Source: Aquiflexum balticum DSM 16537
Lineage (GTDB): Bacteria; Bacteroidota; Bacteroidia; Cytophagales; Cyclobacteriaceae
DNA length: 49,595 nucleotides
NCBI RefSeq assembly: GCF_900176595.1
Contig: NZ_LT838813.1
Coordinates: 5,937,501-5,987,095, forward strand
Direction: 5' to 3'
Shown: positions 35,511 through 43,528 of the stretch, one piece after another
Layout: each line of letters begins with the position of its first letter
Position numbering within the stretch: the first letter of the stretch is position 1
The notes under the pieces: model-generated
The model's database searches: none
Told to the model about the DNA's origin: nothing
Seen by the model: the letters and a program-made list of their open reading frames with translations, nothing else
Translations under genes and position numbers: made by a program

Positions 35511-35590
35511 GGGAGTTTATCCCGATAGCTATCGGGATGGTTCAGAGCATTCCGATCTTAATCGGAAGGGTCGGGGGTTCGAATTGTAGA
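35511..35590 (+). pseudogene. tRNA-Val-like mosaic, copy 1
   Basis: GGGAGTTTA, GGTTCAGAGCAT and GGGTCGGGGGTTCGAAT match the true tRNA-Val. The D-arm 5' part is replaced by the palindrome ATCCCGATAGCTATCGGGAT, the anticodon arm by TTCCGATCTTAATCGGAA, and the T arm/acceptor end is lost (TGTAGAGATAG). It cannot fold as a working tRNA. Confidence 0.7.
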
Positions 35591-35611
35591 GATAGAGGAT
35601 AGTAACATTTC

Positions 35612-35686
35612 GGGAGTTTAGCTCAGCTGGTTCAGAGCATCTGCCTTACAAGCAGAGGGTCGGGGGTTCGAATCCCTCAACTCCCA
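35612..35686 (+). tRNA. tRNA-Val (anticodon TAC), copy 1
   Basis: 75 nt. Acceptor GGGAGTT/AACTCCC, discriminator A, anticodon stem TCTGC/GCAGA with loop CTTACAA (anticodon UAC), T arm GGGGG-TTCGAAT-CCCTC (one G-U-type pairing aside). CCA not encoded. Confidence 0.95.
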
Positions 35687-35706
35687 CAATTATTTATTTC
35701 TTCATT

Positions 35707-35766
35707 ATCGGGATGGTTCAGAGCATACCGATCTTAATCGGAAGCGTCGGGGGTTGGAATTGTAGC
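35707..35766 (+). pseudogene. tRNA-Val-like mosaic, copy 2
   Basis: Same chimera as copy 1 from ATCGGGATGGTTCAGAGCAT onward, with a replaced anticodon arm (ACCGATCTTAATCGGAAG) and a mutated T loop (TTGGAAT). It lacks the 5' GGGAGTTTA. Non-functional. Confidence 0.65.
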
Positions 35767-35787
35767 GATAGAGGATAGTAACATTTT

Positions 35788-35862
35788 GGGAGTTTAGCTC
35801 AGTTGGTTCAGAGCATCTGCCTTACAAGCAGAGGGTCGGGGGTTCGAATCCCTCAACTCCCA
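35788..35862 (+). tRNA. tRNA-Val (anticodon TAC), copy 2
   Basis: 75 nt, identical to copy 1 except one base in the D loop (AGTTGG for AGCTGG). Same acceptor, anticodon UAC and T arm. Followed by a terminator at 35874. Confidence 0.95.
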
Positions 35863-35873
35863 CAATTAAAAAT

Positions 35874-35911
35874 AAAAAAGCCCAGTAGAGAAATTTTCAC
35901 TGGGCTTTTTT
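35874..35911. terminator. Terminator after the tRNA-Val cluster
   Basis: AAAAAAGCCCAGT pairs with ACTGGGCTTTTTT around a 12-base loop. With A-runs on one side and T-runs on the other it can also stop the convergent aldehyde dehydrogenase gene, whose stop lies 17 bp further. Confidence 0.9.
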
Positions 35912-35928
35912 ATTTTGAAACTGGGGTT

Positions 35929-37473
35929 TCAAATATCAAACTTGATCCCCTGCGCCAAAGGTAAATTTGTACTGTAATTGATGGTATTGGTTTGACGGCG
36001 CATATAGGCTTTCCAGGAATCTGAACCTGACTCCCGACCACCTCCTGTTTCTTTTTCGCCGCCAAATGCTCCGCCTATCTCCGCACCTGATGTTCCGATA
36101 TTGACATTAGCAATACCACAATCAGAACCCGATACTGACAAAAATGCTTCGGCTTCTCTCATATTCAAAGTCATGATGGCTGAAGACAATCCCTGCGGAA
36201 CACCATTATGCATAGCAATCGCCTCATCTAAAGTTTTATATTTCATGATATATAGAATAGGAGCAAAAGTTTCTTCCTGTACCATCTTAAAATGGTTTTC
36301 CGCCTCAATGATGCATGGTTTGACATAACATCCCGATTCATACCCATCACCTGAAAACACTCCTCCTGCAACAACTTCCTTACCCCCCTCTATCTTTACT
36401 TTCTCAATCGCCTTTTGATACATTTCCACGGCCATTTTATCGATCAATGGCCCCACATGATTTTTCTCGTTCAATGGGTTTCCAATTACCAATTTGGAAT
36501 ATGCAGCAGCCAATCTCTCTTTTATGGACTCATAAATTGACTCATGTATGATCAACCTTCTTGTGGAAGTACATCTTTGACCTGCCGTACCTACAGCACC
36601 AAACAAGGCTCCTCTGATGGCAATTTCGATGTCTGCATTTTCTGTAATGATGATGGCGTTGTTCCCTCCTAATTCCAACAATGACCTTCCTAGTCTTGCA
36701 GCCACAGCCTGACCTACGATTTTACCCATCCGGGTGGAACCTGTTGCCGAAATCAAAGGGACCCTTCTGTCTTCGGTCATAAATTTCCCAACCTTATAAT
36801 CTCCAACAATCAAAGAAGATATTCCTTCCGGCAATCCATTTTCTTTGAAAACTCTGGCCGTAATTTGTTGACAAGCGATCCCGGACAAGGGTGCTTTTTC
36901 TGAAGGTTTCCAGATGCAAACATCTCCGCAAACCCATGCGATCATACTGTTCCATGACCAAACAGCAACAGGAAAATTAAATGCTGAAACGATCCCTACA
37001 ATTCCCAATGGATGCCATTGTTCATACATTCTGTGTCCGGGACGCTCTGAATGCATGGTAAGTCCATATAACTGACGTGATAATCCTACCGCAAAATCAC
37101 ATATATCGATCATTTCCTGGACTTCGCCAAGTCCTTCCTGATAAGATTTGCCCATTTCATAGGAAACCAATTTCCCCAACTCAGGTTTAACCTCACGTAG
37201 TGCATTTCCTATTTGCCTGACGATTTCCCCTCGCTGCGGTGCAGGCATATTCCTCCACGTTTTATAAGCTTCTTGGGCTTTGGAGACAACTGCATCATAA
37301 CTTTCCCTGTTTGTGACCTGGACCTTTCCTATCAATTCTCCATCTGCAGGTGAAAAAGAACTGATATATTCCATACCTGAATCTATCCAGTTGTTTCCAG
37401 TAGAAGTTCCTAAGTTTTCGGTTTGTACTCCTAGTTTTTGTAGGGCGGACTTGACGCCGAATGAATCTGACAT
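35929..37473 (-). CDS. amaB: ALDH7-type aldehyde dehydrogenase (probable L-piperidine-6-carboxylate dehydrogenase)
   Basis: 514 residues. NAD-dependent aldehyde dehydrogenase with nucleophile Cys in GTAGQRCTSTRR, general-base Glu in LLELGGNNAI, and cofactor-binding IVSAFNFPVAVWSWN and GSTRMGKIVG. The antiquitin/ALDH7 family is indicated by the RPGHRMYEQWHPLGIVGI region and the GGGRESGSDSWKAYMRRQT ending. Such enzymes oxidise alpha-aminoadipate semialdehyde in lysine breakdown. The lysine-side partner genes are not adjacent, so the specific substrate is inferred from family only. Confidence 0.9.
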   Translation of the reverse strand: MSDSFGVKSALQKLGVQTENLGTSTGNNWIDSGMEYISSFSPADGELIGKVQVTNRESYDAVVSKAQEAYKTWRNMPAPQRGEIVRQIGNALREVKPELGKLVSYEMGKSYQEGLGEVQEMIDICDFAVGLSRQLYGLTMHSERPGHRMYEQWHPLGIVGIVSAFNFPVAVWSWNSMIAWVCGDVCIWKPSEKAPLSGIACQQITARVFKENGLPEGISSLIVGDYKVGKFMTEDRRVPLISATGSTRMGKIVGQAVAARLGRSLLELGGNNAIIITENADIEIAIRGALFGAVGTAGQRCTSTRRLIIHESIYESIKERLAAAYSKLVIGNPLNEKNHVGPLIDKMAVEMYQKAIEKVKIEGGKEVVAGGVFSGDGYESGCYVKPCIIEAENHFKMVQEETFAPILYIMKYKTLDEAIAMHNGVPQGLSSAIMTLNMREAEAFLSVSGSDCGIANVNIGTSGAEIGGAFGGEKETGGGRESGSDSWKAYMRRQTNTINYSTNLPLAQGIKFDI

Positions 37474-37536
37474 GTTATTTTGGTTTTAAGCTTATTGATC
37501 AAAGGCAAAACTAAAGAAAAATCCTCAGGCAGATGT

Positions 37537-38586
37537 TCAATTATCGTTTTTCTGTTTAAACTTTTCAGGCAAATATCTGTCAATATCAATATAATCCAGA
37601 TAGGGCTTCAATTTGGGTCCAACATCAAAACGGTAGACAAAATTAATTCGATAATTCCCTGTCTGAAAATCAGTAGAAAAACTCCTCGCCTCCCTTATCC
37701 GCACATTATTGTGCACATAATTGGCATTGATGGACCATTTGGGCCCATTATATCCAGCAAATCCTCTTAAAAAATAATTGGAGTTTACTCCCCAATTTCC
37801 TTCTTTATCGGTATCAGAGGAAATAGTTGTATTTCCCAAACCGATATTTCCTGAAACCATACCCGTAATAAAAAAATGCTTTGCAATCACAAAAGTATGG
37901 ACATAACCAACATTTGGCCCAAATTCTATAAAATTCATTTTTTTGAATTCGATTGGATCAGGGATAAATTCTGCAACAATATTACTTTCGTCATTGGCCC
38001 TTCCAAAATAAAATTCGAATCCTGTCACGAAGCTACCTGCCGATTTTTTTTGCCAGGCACTTTGAAGAAATGCAGCTTTCAAGGACAGTTTATCCCCATT
38101 GAACAAATATTGGACATTTGCCCCAAATTTTCTTACCTCCAAGTCTGGAAATGCCAGATCAGGAGGAATATCCGGTAAAGGTCCTATATAATCGCGAAGG
38201 AAAAAACCATCATAAAACTGCCCAAAAAGATCAATCACCCAATTTTTAGGGTAAATATGGGCCTGCAAATCCAAATACCGTGTATCTACCTGGGTCCGAT
38301 TGGAATTCATAAAGTCAAAACCGTAGGCAAGGTTTAATGTGAAATCATTATAGGTAGCCCCAATGCCCAAGTTCAGTGTCGAAGTGGGTTCAAGAATTAT
38401 TCTGGAATCATCGTCTATCCCTCTGATAAATAATGAAGTGTATTTTCTTGAAACATATGTTCGAGTTGTAAGTAATTTTTTATAGTTGACATAATAAGTG
38501 GTGTCCTCTTGGGCCTGGACATTATAAAAAATGCCAGAAAAAATTCCTATAAAAAAAATAAAGATTTTTGGTAAGGATGCTTTCAA
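37537..38586 (-). CDS. DUF4421-like outer-membrane beta-barrel protein
   Basis: 349 residues, signal peptide (IFIFFIGIFSGIFYNVQAQ), then alternating polar/hydrophobic strands with aromatic ends typical of a small beta-barrel (LNLAYGFDFMNSN, DLFGQFYDGFFLRDYIGPLP, FVTGFEFYFGRAND). The text YYVNYKKLLTTRTYVSRKYT and the FLRDY region match DUF4421 as I remember it. Function unknown. It stands upstream of the ALDH gene on the same strand with about 60 bp between. Confidence 0.8.
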   Translation of the reverse strand: MKASLPKIFIFFIGIFSGIFYNVQAQEDTTYYVNYKKLLTTRTYVSRKYTSLFIRGIDDDSRIILEPTSTLNLGIGATYNDFTLNLAYGFDFMNSNRTQVDTRYLDLQAHIYPKNWVIDLFGQFYDGFFLRDYIGPLPDIPPDLAFPDLEVRKFGANVQYLFNGDKLSLKAAFLQSAWQKKSAGSFVTGFEFYFGRANDESNIVAEFIPDPIEFKKMNFIEFGPNVGYVHTFVIAKHFFITGMVSGNIGLGNTTISSDTDKEGNWGVNSNYFLRGFAGYNGPKWSINANYVHNNVRIREARSFSTDFQTGNYRINFVYRFDVGPKLKPYLDYIDIDRYLPEKFKQKNDN

Positions 38587-38629
38587 AATTTCTGGAATTT
38601 TTTAATTCACAAATATATCGATCTAATAA

Positions 38630-38758
38630 CAAAAAAAATCCGCAACAAGTGCGGATTAATTTTATATTGAATGGAGATCAGTAAAAATTATTATCTAAAT
38701 AATCTCCATTCATTTTTAATTTTCAAAAGTCTTTAGCAGAAAAAGTTGCTTAATCACC
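38630..38758 (-). ncRNA. Candidate small RNA with its own promoter and terminator
   Basis: Minus-strand transcript of about 130 nt. It starts a few bases after a consensus promoter (38764-38795). It contains a perfect 11-bp stem (TGAATGGAGAT at 38668-38678 with ATCTCCATTCA at 38702-38712, plus-strand text) and ends in an intrinsic terminator (AATCCGCA, loop ACAAG, TGCGGATT, then a run of eight A on the plus strand, i.e. U on the RNA). No gene of usual size is present between promoter and terminator. Family not recognised. Confidence 0.65.
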
Positions 38759-38763
38759 CGAGA

Positions 38764-38795
38764 CAAATATAATAAACTTTAAATTAAAATAGCAA
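38764..38795 (-). promoter_or_regulatory. Bacteroidota promoter of the candidate small RNA
   Basis: On the minus strand TTG (38795-38793), 21-base spacer, TATATTTG (38771-38764): an exact -33/-7 match. The nearest annotated gene on this strand (37537-38586) starts about 180 bp downstream, beyond an intrinsic terminator. Confidence 0.75.
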
Positions 38796-39332
38796 TACCC
38801 TGTTCACGGTATTTTTAGATAAAATACCAAAAAATTTATAATCGATTTTTTTAAACTCTTTAAATCAAGCAATTATACCAACTAAAAAATACTGTAAATT
38901 GGTTCTTATTTCTTCATTAAAATAAAAAATAACTAAAGTTAGTTTCCATATTCAGACTAATTTGTCTGGTTAAAATATTGAAAAACAATTAATTATTTCT
39001 TCGAATAGATTTAACATCTCAGGACAGTTTCCAAGTCAAACTAAACTAATAATTGTATTTTAAAGTTTTAATTATACTTGCTCATAAAACAATTTTTTCT
39101 TGAAAAAATTTAATTTTTAAGCATTATAATCTCAATATTATTAAATACAACTATCAAAAAATAATACTCAAAAAACCCAAAATTTGGAAATTATTTAACG
39201 GTTAAAATCAGATTTTTTAACAATTTATCACAAACGGAGCCTTGGACTGGCCATTTTATTCACCGGAAGGATAGACTACCATCAAAAAAACAACCTGAAA
39301 TTTTGGAATACTCCGAACTATCAAGAGCTGTT
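38796..39332. other. AT-rich intergenic region
   Basis: About 540 bp with no credible gene, no repeat and no further promoter match that I can see, between the small-RNA promoter and the aspartate aminotransferase terminator. Confidence 0.6.
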
Positions 39333-39371
39333 AAAAAAAAGTACCCGTGACAAAGTGCCACAGGTACTTTT
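39333..39371 (-). terminator. Terminator of the aspartate aminotransferase gene
   Basis: On the minus strand AAAAGTACCTGTG pairs with CACGGGTACTTTT (one G-U pair) around a nine-base loop and is followed by a T-run. It is 13 bp past the stop. Confidence 0.88.
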
Positions 39372-39384
39372 AAAAATAGATTAA

Positions 39385-40587
39385 TTATTTCAATTTGCTC
39401 AAAGCTTGTTTCATTCTTTTCAATGCTTCTACCAAGTCCTCCTCTGAAGCAGCATAGGACAATCTAACACAATTAGGCGCGCCAAAAGCCGCTCCTGTTA
39501 CCAAGGACACATTCGCTTTTTCCAAAAGGTACAAACAGATATCATCAGCATCATTGACAAGGTAGCCATCGGAAGATTTTCCAAAGAATGCAGTGACATC
39601 AGGAAAGAAATAGAATGCACCTTCTGGAACATGGGTTTTGATCCCAGGGATGTCTCTTAATAATCCCAAAACCAAGTCCCTTCTTTTAAGGTAGGCATCT
39701 TCCATTTTTTTGGAAGGGGATTGATCTCCTTCAATTGCTGCCAAAGCTGCTCTTTGAGCAATACCCGTCCCACCTGAAGTAAATTGTCCCTGCATTTTTT
39801 CACAGGCTTTGGCCATAAATACCGGTGCGCAGATGTAGCCTACTCTCCATCCTGTCATGGCATATCCTTTAGAAAATCCGTTGACGGTTATGGTTCTTTC
39901 AAACATTTCGGGAAAAGAAGCTATGCTGGCATGTTTACCTGTGAAATTGATCAATTCATATATTTCATCGGCAATCACAAATAAATTTTCTCTCTTTTTT
40001 ACAACAGCGGCTATCGCTTCCAATTCCTCTTTGCTGAAAACCGATCCAGTAGGATTACAGGGAGAAGAATAAATAATTGCTTTTGTTTTATCTGTAAGCG
40101 CATTTTCCAACTGTGTGGCTGTCGCCTTAAAATTATTCTCAAGGTTACCTTCGATCAATATGGGTACACCGCCGGCCAATTTGATAATCTCAGCATAACT
40201 GACCCAATAGGGTGAAAATATGACCACCTCGTCTCCTTCATTAAGCAAACACATGAATACATTCGCAATGGAATGTTTTGCACCAGTGGAAACTACAATA
40301 TTCTCCGCCTTAGCCTCAGCGATATGATTTTCTGCTCTGAGTTTTTTTGCTATGGCTTCCCTTAAATCCTGATAACCTGCAACGGGAGAATAAGAAAAAT
40401 ACTTTCCTTCATCGATTGCGTCCTTGGCCGCTTCCTGAATATGCTTTGGTGTCTTGAAATCGGGCTCGCCCAAGCTTAAGCTTATGATATCAATACCTTG
40501 CGATTTCAGCTCTCTGGCCTTTTTTGCCATTGCCAAGGTAGCGGATTCCTCCATTTGAATAATCCTGTCTGATAGAATAGAATTCAT
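39385..40587 (-). CDS. aspC: Aspartate aminotransferase (class I, PLP-dependent)
   Basis: 400 residues, fold-type I aminotransferase of the prokaryotic AspAT I-gamma-like group. Visible motifs: SLSLGEPDFKTPKHI near the start, YSSPCNPTGSVFSKEELEAI (Asn contacting PLP), VIADEIYELINF (Asp/Tyr), and the Lys Schiff-base site NGFSKGYAMTGWRVGYI. C-terminal Arg in NCVRLSYA binds the substrate carboxylate. It interconverts aspartate and oxaloacetate with glutamate. Single gene with its own terminator. Confidence 0.93.
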   Translation of the reverse strand: MNSILSDRIIQMEESATLAMAKKARELKSQGIDIISLSLGEPDFKTPKHIQEAAKDAIDEGKYFSYSPVAGYQDLREAIAKKLRAENHIAEAKAENIVVSTGAKHSIANVFMCLLNEGDEVVIFSPYWVSYAEIIKLAGGVPILIEGNLENNFKATATQLENALTDKTKAIIYSSPCNPTGSVFSKEELEAIAAVVKKRENLFVIADEIYELINFTGKHASIASFPEMFERTITVNGFSKGYAMTGWRVGYICAPVFMAKACEKMQGQFTSGGTGIAQRAALAAIEGDQSPSKKMEDAYLKRRDLVLGLLRDIPGIKTHVPEGAFYFFPDVTAFFGKSSDGYLVNDADDICLYLLEKANVSLVTGAAFGAPNCVRLSYAASEEDLVEALKRMKQALSKLK

Positions 40588-40613
40588 TATTATGGTTGTT
40601 TTTTAAATACCGC

Positions 40614-40646
40614 CAAAAATACGGATTACTGCGATTAATTCTACAA
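40614..40646 (-). promoter_or_regulatory. Probable promoter of aspC
   Basis: On the minus strand TTG (40646-40644), 22-base spacer, TATTTTTG (40621-40614). The spacer is one base longer than usual. It lies about 27 bp upstream of the ATG. Confidence 0.5.
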
Positions 40647-40719
40647 TTAGCTGATGAATTGATTTGTAATCTATATTTTTGGTGTAAAATATTGAGCTGA
40701 TTGACTCGTTAATCTAATT

Positions 40720-41583
40720 ATGAATTCAAAAAATCTTCTTCTTTTATTTTTGATGACGGTGTCTCATGCTGTTTTTCCTCAAAAAGATAAAAAAGCTGAA
40801 ATGGCCGATCCGGATTCAACAGGGGTGATGCCTGATAATCTGTTGCCCACTACAGCCCCAATTCTTCTTTTTGATGATCATTCAAAATCTGACAAGAAAA
40901 AAGCAGAGAAGAAAAAAATAAAAAAGAATATCTATTATGGCGAGCGGACTAAAAAAGGATACACCAAACAAACCGTAAGGGATCAGACACAATATCAAAT
41001 TTTCAATTATACTACGCAAAACAGAGAATCTGATCCCTATATCAGAGATATTCATTGGTATGATGCAAGAGATAAAATAATCAGAACAAAAGAATTCGAT
41101 CCTTCCAGAGGTTTTTTGTTACATGGCCCATATTCTAAGGAAATCGATGAGGTGGTTCTAGAAAAGGGCAATTTTTTCTTTGGCACCAAACACGGAACAT
41201 GGTTGACATTTGACAACAAATCCATCCTTCTGGATAAACTGCACTATTCTGAAGGTTGGCCAAAAGACTCAAAAGTGACCTATTATAATCGGGAAGAAAG
41301 GAAGATTGAAAAATTGACACCTATTGAATATGAATTGATGGAGGGAAATTTTTTCCATTTTCATGAAACGGGACAGGTTGCCGTAACCGGAGAGTACCAC
41401 TTTGGTGAAAAGGTGGGACTATGGACTGAATACTGGAATACAAAAAACAACAAAATCATCCGCAAAAGAGAAATTCAGTATCAAGAGATACCCTTCAGTA
41501 AAGATTTCAGACCTTATATACGGGCCGAATGGGACCCGGAAGGTAATCTGGTCTATAGAAAGGAAGGTTTAAGCTCCAATTAA
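40720..41583 (+). CDS. Exported MORN-like hypothetical protein
   Basis: 287 residues with a signal peptide (LLLLFLMTVSHAVFPQ). A Lys-rich linker (DKKKAEKKKIKKN) is followed by a few YwqK/MORN-like units (GFLLHGPYSKE, GNFFFGTKHGTWLTFD, GQVAVTGEYHFGEKVGLWTE). It resembles a short relative of the island protein at 16086-18125. Function unknown; it probably acts in the periplasm. Followed by the marR promoter, so transcribed alone. Confidence 0.75.
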   Translation: MNSKNLLLLFLMTVSHAVFPQKDKKAEMADPDSTGVMPDNLLPTTAPILLFDDHSKSDKKKAEKKKIKKNIYYGERTKKGYTKQTVRDQTQYQIFNYTTQNRESDPYIRDIHWYDARDKIIRTKEFDPSRGFLLHGPYSKEIDEVVLEKGNFFFGTKHGTWLTFDNKSILLDKLHYSEGWPKDSKVTYYNREERKIEKLTPIEYELMEGNFFHFHETGQVAVTGEYHFGEKVGLWTEYWNTKNNKIIRKREIQYQEIPFSKDFRPYIRAEWDPEGNLVYRKEGLSSN

Positions 41584-41614
41584 AATCTATTTAGCCTATA
41601 ATTTTTGTAGGTAA

Positions 41615-41646
41615 TTGTTTTTATCTTCAATTCATTCTTATATTTG
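41615..41646 (+). promoter_or_regulatory. Promoter of the marR gene
   Basis: TTG (41615-41617), 21-base spacer, TATATTTG (41639-41646). The expected transcription start (about 41652) lies beyond the in-frame ATG at 41649, which favours the ATG at 41664 as the true start. Confidence 0.75.
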
Positions 41647-41663
41647 TCATGCTAATTATTGGT

Positions 41664-42095
41664 ATGACACAAGAACAATTCAGTAAATACTCATTCCTTC
41701 TTGACCGAACTGCAAGACGCGTGAAACAGTACGCCCAACAAAAGTTTAAGCTTGGAGACTTTGACATTACTGTAGATCAATGGCTTATTTTGAAAAATCT
41801 TTCCGAAAATGACCTTTTGAGTCAAACAGAATTAGCCCAAATGGTATTTAAAGATCAACCTACCCTTACCAGAATCATTGACATATTGGTCAAAAAAGGA
41901 TTTGTACAAAGAGTACCCCATCCTCTGGACAGAAGGAGTTTTCAATTGCTGTTGACCAATGAAGGGAAGTCCAAAGTAGAGGAACTAAAACCACAGATTG
42001 CTTCTATCCGGGAGAAGGCCTGGGAAAATCTTGATAAATCAGATTTTGAAGAATTCAAAAGGATTTTGAACACCATTTACAACAATCTTGAATAG
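41664..42095 (+). CDS. MarR family transcriptional regulator
   Basis: 143 residues from ATG 41664. An in-frame ATG at 41649 precedes the predicted transcription start, so it is rejected. Winged HTH with LLSQTELAQMVFKDQPTLTR as the helix-turn-helix, ILVKKGFVQRVPHPLDRRSF as the wing with the conserved D-x-R, and flanking dimerisation helices. It likely regulates the ferredoxin reductase / ferredoxin pair downstream or itself; the ligand is unknown. Confidence 0.92.
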   Translation: MTQEQFSKYSFLLDRTARRVKQYAQQKFKLGDFDITVDQWLILKNLSENDLLSQTELAQMVFKDQPTLTRIIDILVKKGFVQRVPHPLDRRSFQLLLTNEGKSKVEELKPQIASIREKAWENLDKSDFEEFKRILNTIYNNLE

Positions 42096-42133
42096 ATTTG
42101 TTGCTGAATAATAAAAATAGTTGCTATACTAAT

Positions 42134-42141
42134 TATATTTG
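42134..42141 (+). promoter_or_regulatory. Candidate -7 box before the ferredoxin reductase gene
   Basis: TATATTTG matches the Bacteroidota -7 element, 47 bp upstream of the ATG. No TTG lies at the usual distance, so the promoter may need an activator, possibly the adjacent MarR protein. Confidence 0.4.
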
Positions 42142-42188
42142 TACGAACATTTGAACCTATCATCGGTTAAACAATAAATATTCACATC

Positions 42189-43193
42189 ATGATTACTACA
42201 GACATTTGTATCATTGGAGCAGGACCTGTGGGTTTATTTGCGGTTTTTGAAGCTGGATTGTTAAAAATGAGATGTCATCTTATCGATTACCTTCCTCAGG
42301 TAGGTGGGCAGTTATCCGAGATTTATCCGCAAAAACCCATCTATGATATTCCTGGCTATCCTGAAATAAAAGCACAGGAATTGGTAGACAATCTGATGAA
42401 ACAGATCAAACCTTTCAAACCCACATTTTCTTTGGGAGAAAGAGTGGATCATCTTTCGAAGCAAACCGATGGATCTTATATAGTGACTACAAATGACAAA
42501 ACTAAAGTACATGCACAAGTCATTGTAATCGCAGGGGGTTTGGGGGTTTTTGAACCGAGAAAGCCGGTTTTGGAAAACCTGGATCACTTTGAAGGTAACG
42601 GCGTAACTTACATGGTGAAAAATCCTGAAACTTTCAGAAACAAAAAAGTGATTTTAGCTGGAGGGGGTGATTCTGCTTTGGATTGGGCGATTTATCTTTC
42701 CGATGTAGCTGAAAGAGTTACTTTAGTCCATAGAAACGAAACATTCCGAGGTGCACCGGATTCTGCGGCCAAAGTTTATGATCTGGCCAATAATGGCAAA
42801 ATTGATTTGATCCTTTCTGCTAACCTCAAAGAACTTGGAGGCAACGGGAAGTTAAAAAGTGTTACCCTTGAAGGAAAAAGTAAAGAAGAGATAACCATTG
42901 ATACAGATTATCTCATTCCACTTTTCGGATTGAGTCCCAAATTGGGTCCAATTGCGGATTGGGGATTGAATATTGATAAGAATGCCATTGAAGTAGATAC
43001 TAGAGATTATTCTACAGGAGTTGAAAGGATTTTTGCCATCGGTGATATCAATACTTACCCAGGAAAATTAAAACTCATTCTTTGCGGATTTCATGAGGCG
43101 GCCATTATGATGCATTCGGCTTTCAAATATGTCTATCCTGATCAAAAATTAAGTTTTAAATACACTACAGTTAACGGTGTTAATTCATTTTAA
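42189..43193 (+). CDS. Ferredoxin-NADP+ reductase (TrxR-like type)
   Basis: 334 residues. FAD-binding IIGAGPVGLFAVFEAGL at the N-terminus, NADPH-binding ILAGGGDSALDWAIYLS in the centre, and the C-terminal FAD motif IFAIGDINTYPGKLKLILCG. The CxxC redox pair of thioredoxin reductase is absent, as in YumC/TrxR-like ferredoxin reductases. The ferredoxin gene follows within 15 bp, which supports the function: electron transfer between NADPH and that ferredoxin. Confidence 0.92.
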   Translation: MITTDICIIGAGPVGLFAVFEAGLLKMRCHLIDYLPQVGGQLSEIYPQKPIYDIPGYPEIKAQELVDNLMKQIKPFKPTFSLGERVDHLSKQTDGSYIVTTNDKTKVHAQVIVIAGGLGVFEPRKPVLENLDHFEGNGVTYMVKNPETFRNKKVILAGGGDSALDWAIYLSDVAERVTLVHRNETFRGAPDSAAKVYDLANNGKIDLILSANLKELGGNGKLKSVTLEGKSKEEITIDTDYLIPLFGLSPKLGPIADWGLNIDKNAIEVDTRDYSTGVERIFAIGDINTYPGKLKLILCGFHEAAIMMHSAFKYVYPDQKLSFKYTTVNGVNSF

Positions 43194-43207
43194 TTCTATT
43201 TTTGCTC

Positions 43208-43528
43208 ATGGTAAAATTCACTGTAGAAGATCACGAAGGCACCCGAAAGGAAATTGAAGCTCCCGATGATATGGGACTGAGCCTAATGGAAATATTGAAA
43301 GCATATGAATATCCGATATTGGCTACTTGCGGTGGGATGGCGCTTTGTGCTACCTGTCATGTCGAGGTTTTGGAAGGAGAGGATGAACTAGGTACAGCCT
43401 CGGATGCTGAATTGGATCAGTTAGAAAACCTACCGGAGTATTTTCCTACTAGTAGATTGGCTTGCCAAGTTCGAATCAGTTCCATTTTGGAGGGCGCAAT
43501 TATCAAACTCAGAGGCGAAGATAATTAA
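43208..43528 (+). CDS. [2Fe-2S] ferredoxin (adrenodoxin type)
   Basis: 106 residues from ATG 43208; a TTG two codons earlier is in frame. Cluster Cys residues in the adrenodoxin pattern: Cys41, Cys47, Cys50 (CGGMALCATCH) and Cys86 (SRLACQVRI). Acidic, as expected for docking to the reductase encoded just upstream. Redox partner of cytoplasmic oxygenases, P450s or Fe-S assembly; which one is unknown. Confidence 0.95.
   Translation: MVKFTVEDHEGTRKEIEAPDDMGLSLMEILKAYEYPILATCGGMALCATCHVEVLEGEDELGTASDAELDQLENLPEYFPTSRLACQVRISSILEGAIIKLRGEDN

Larger units (their letters stand above)
35531..35868. repeat. Tandem duplication, 176-bp period, of mosaic plus tRNA-Val
   Basis: 35531-35692 and 35707-35868 align with a constant offset of 176 bp and few differences. 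Each unit has the tRNA-like mosaic, the spacer GATAGAGGATAGTAACATTT and a complete tRNA-Val. The first mosaic has in addition the GGGAGTTTA start and the full CCCGAT palindrome. Confidence 0.8.

Noticed and set aside
41649-41663. Upstream ATG of the marR gene
   Set aside because: It lies before the transcription start predicted from the TTG-N21-TATATTTG promoter, so it should not be in the mRNA.
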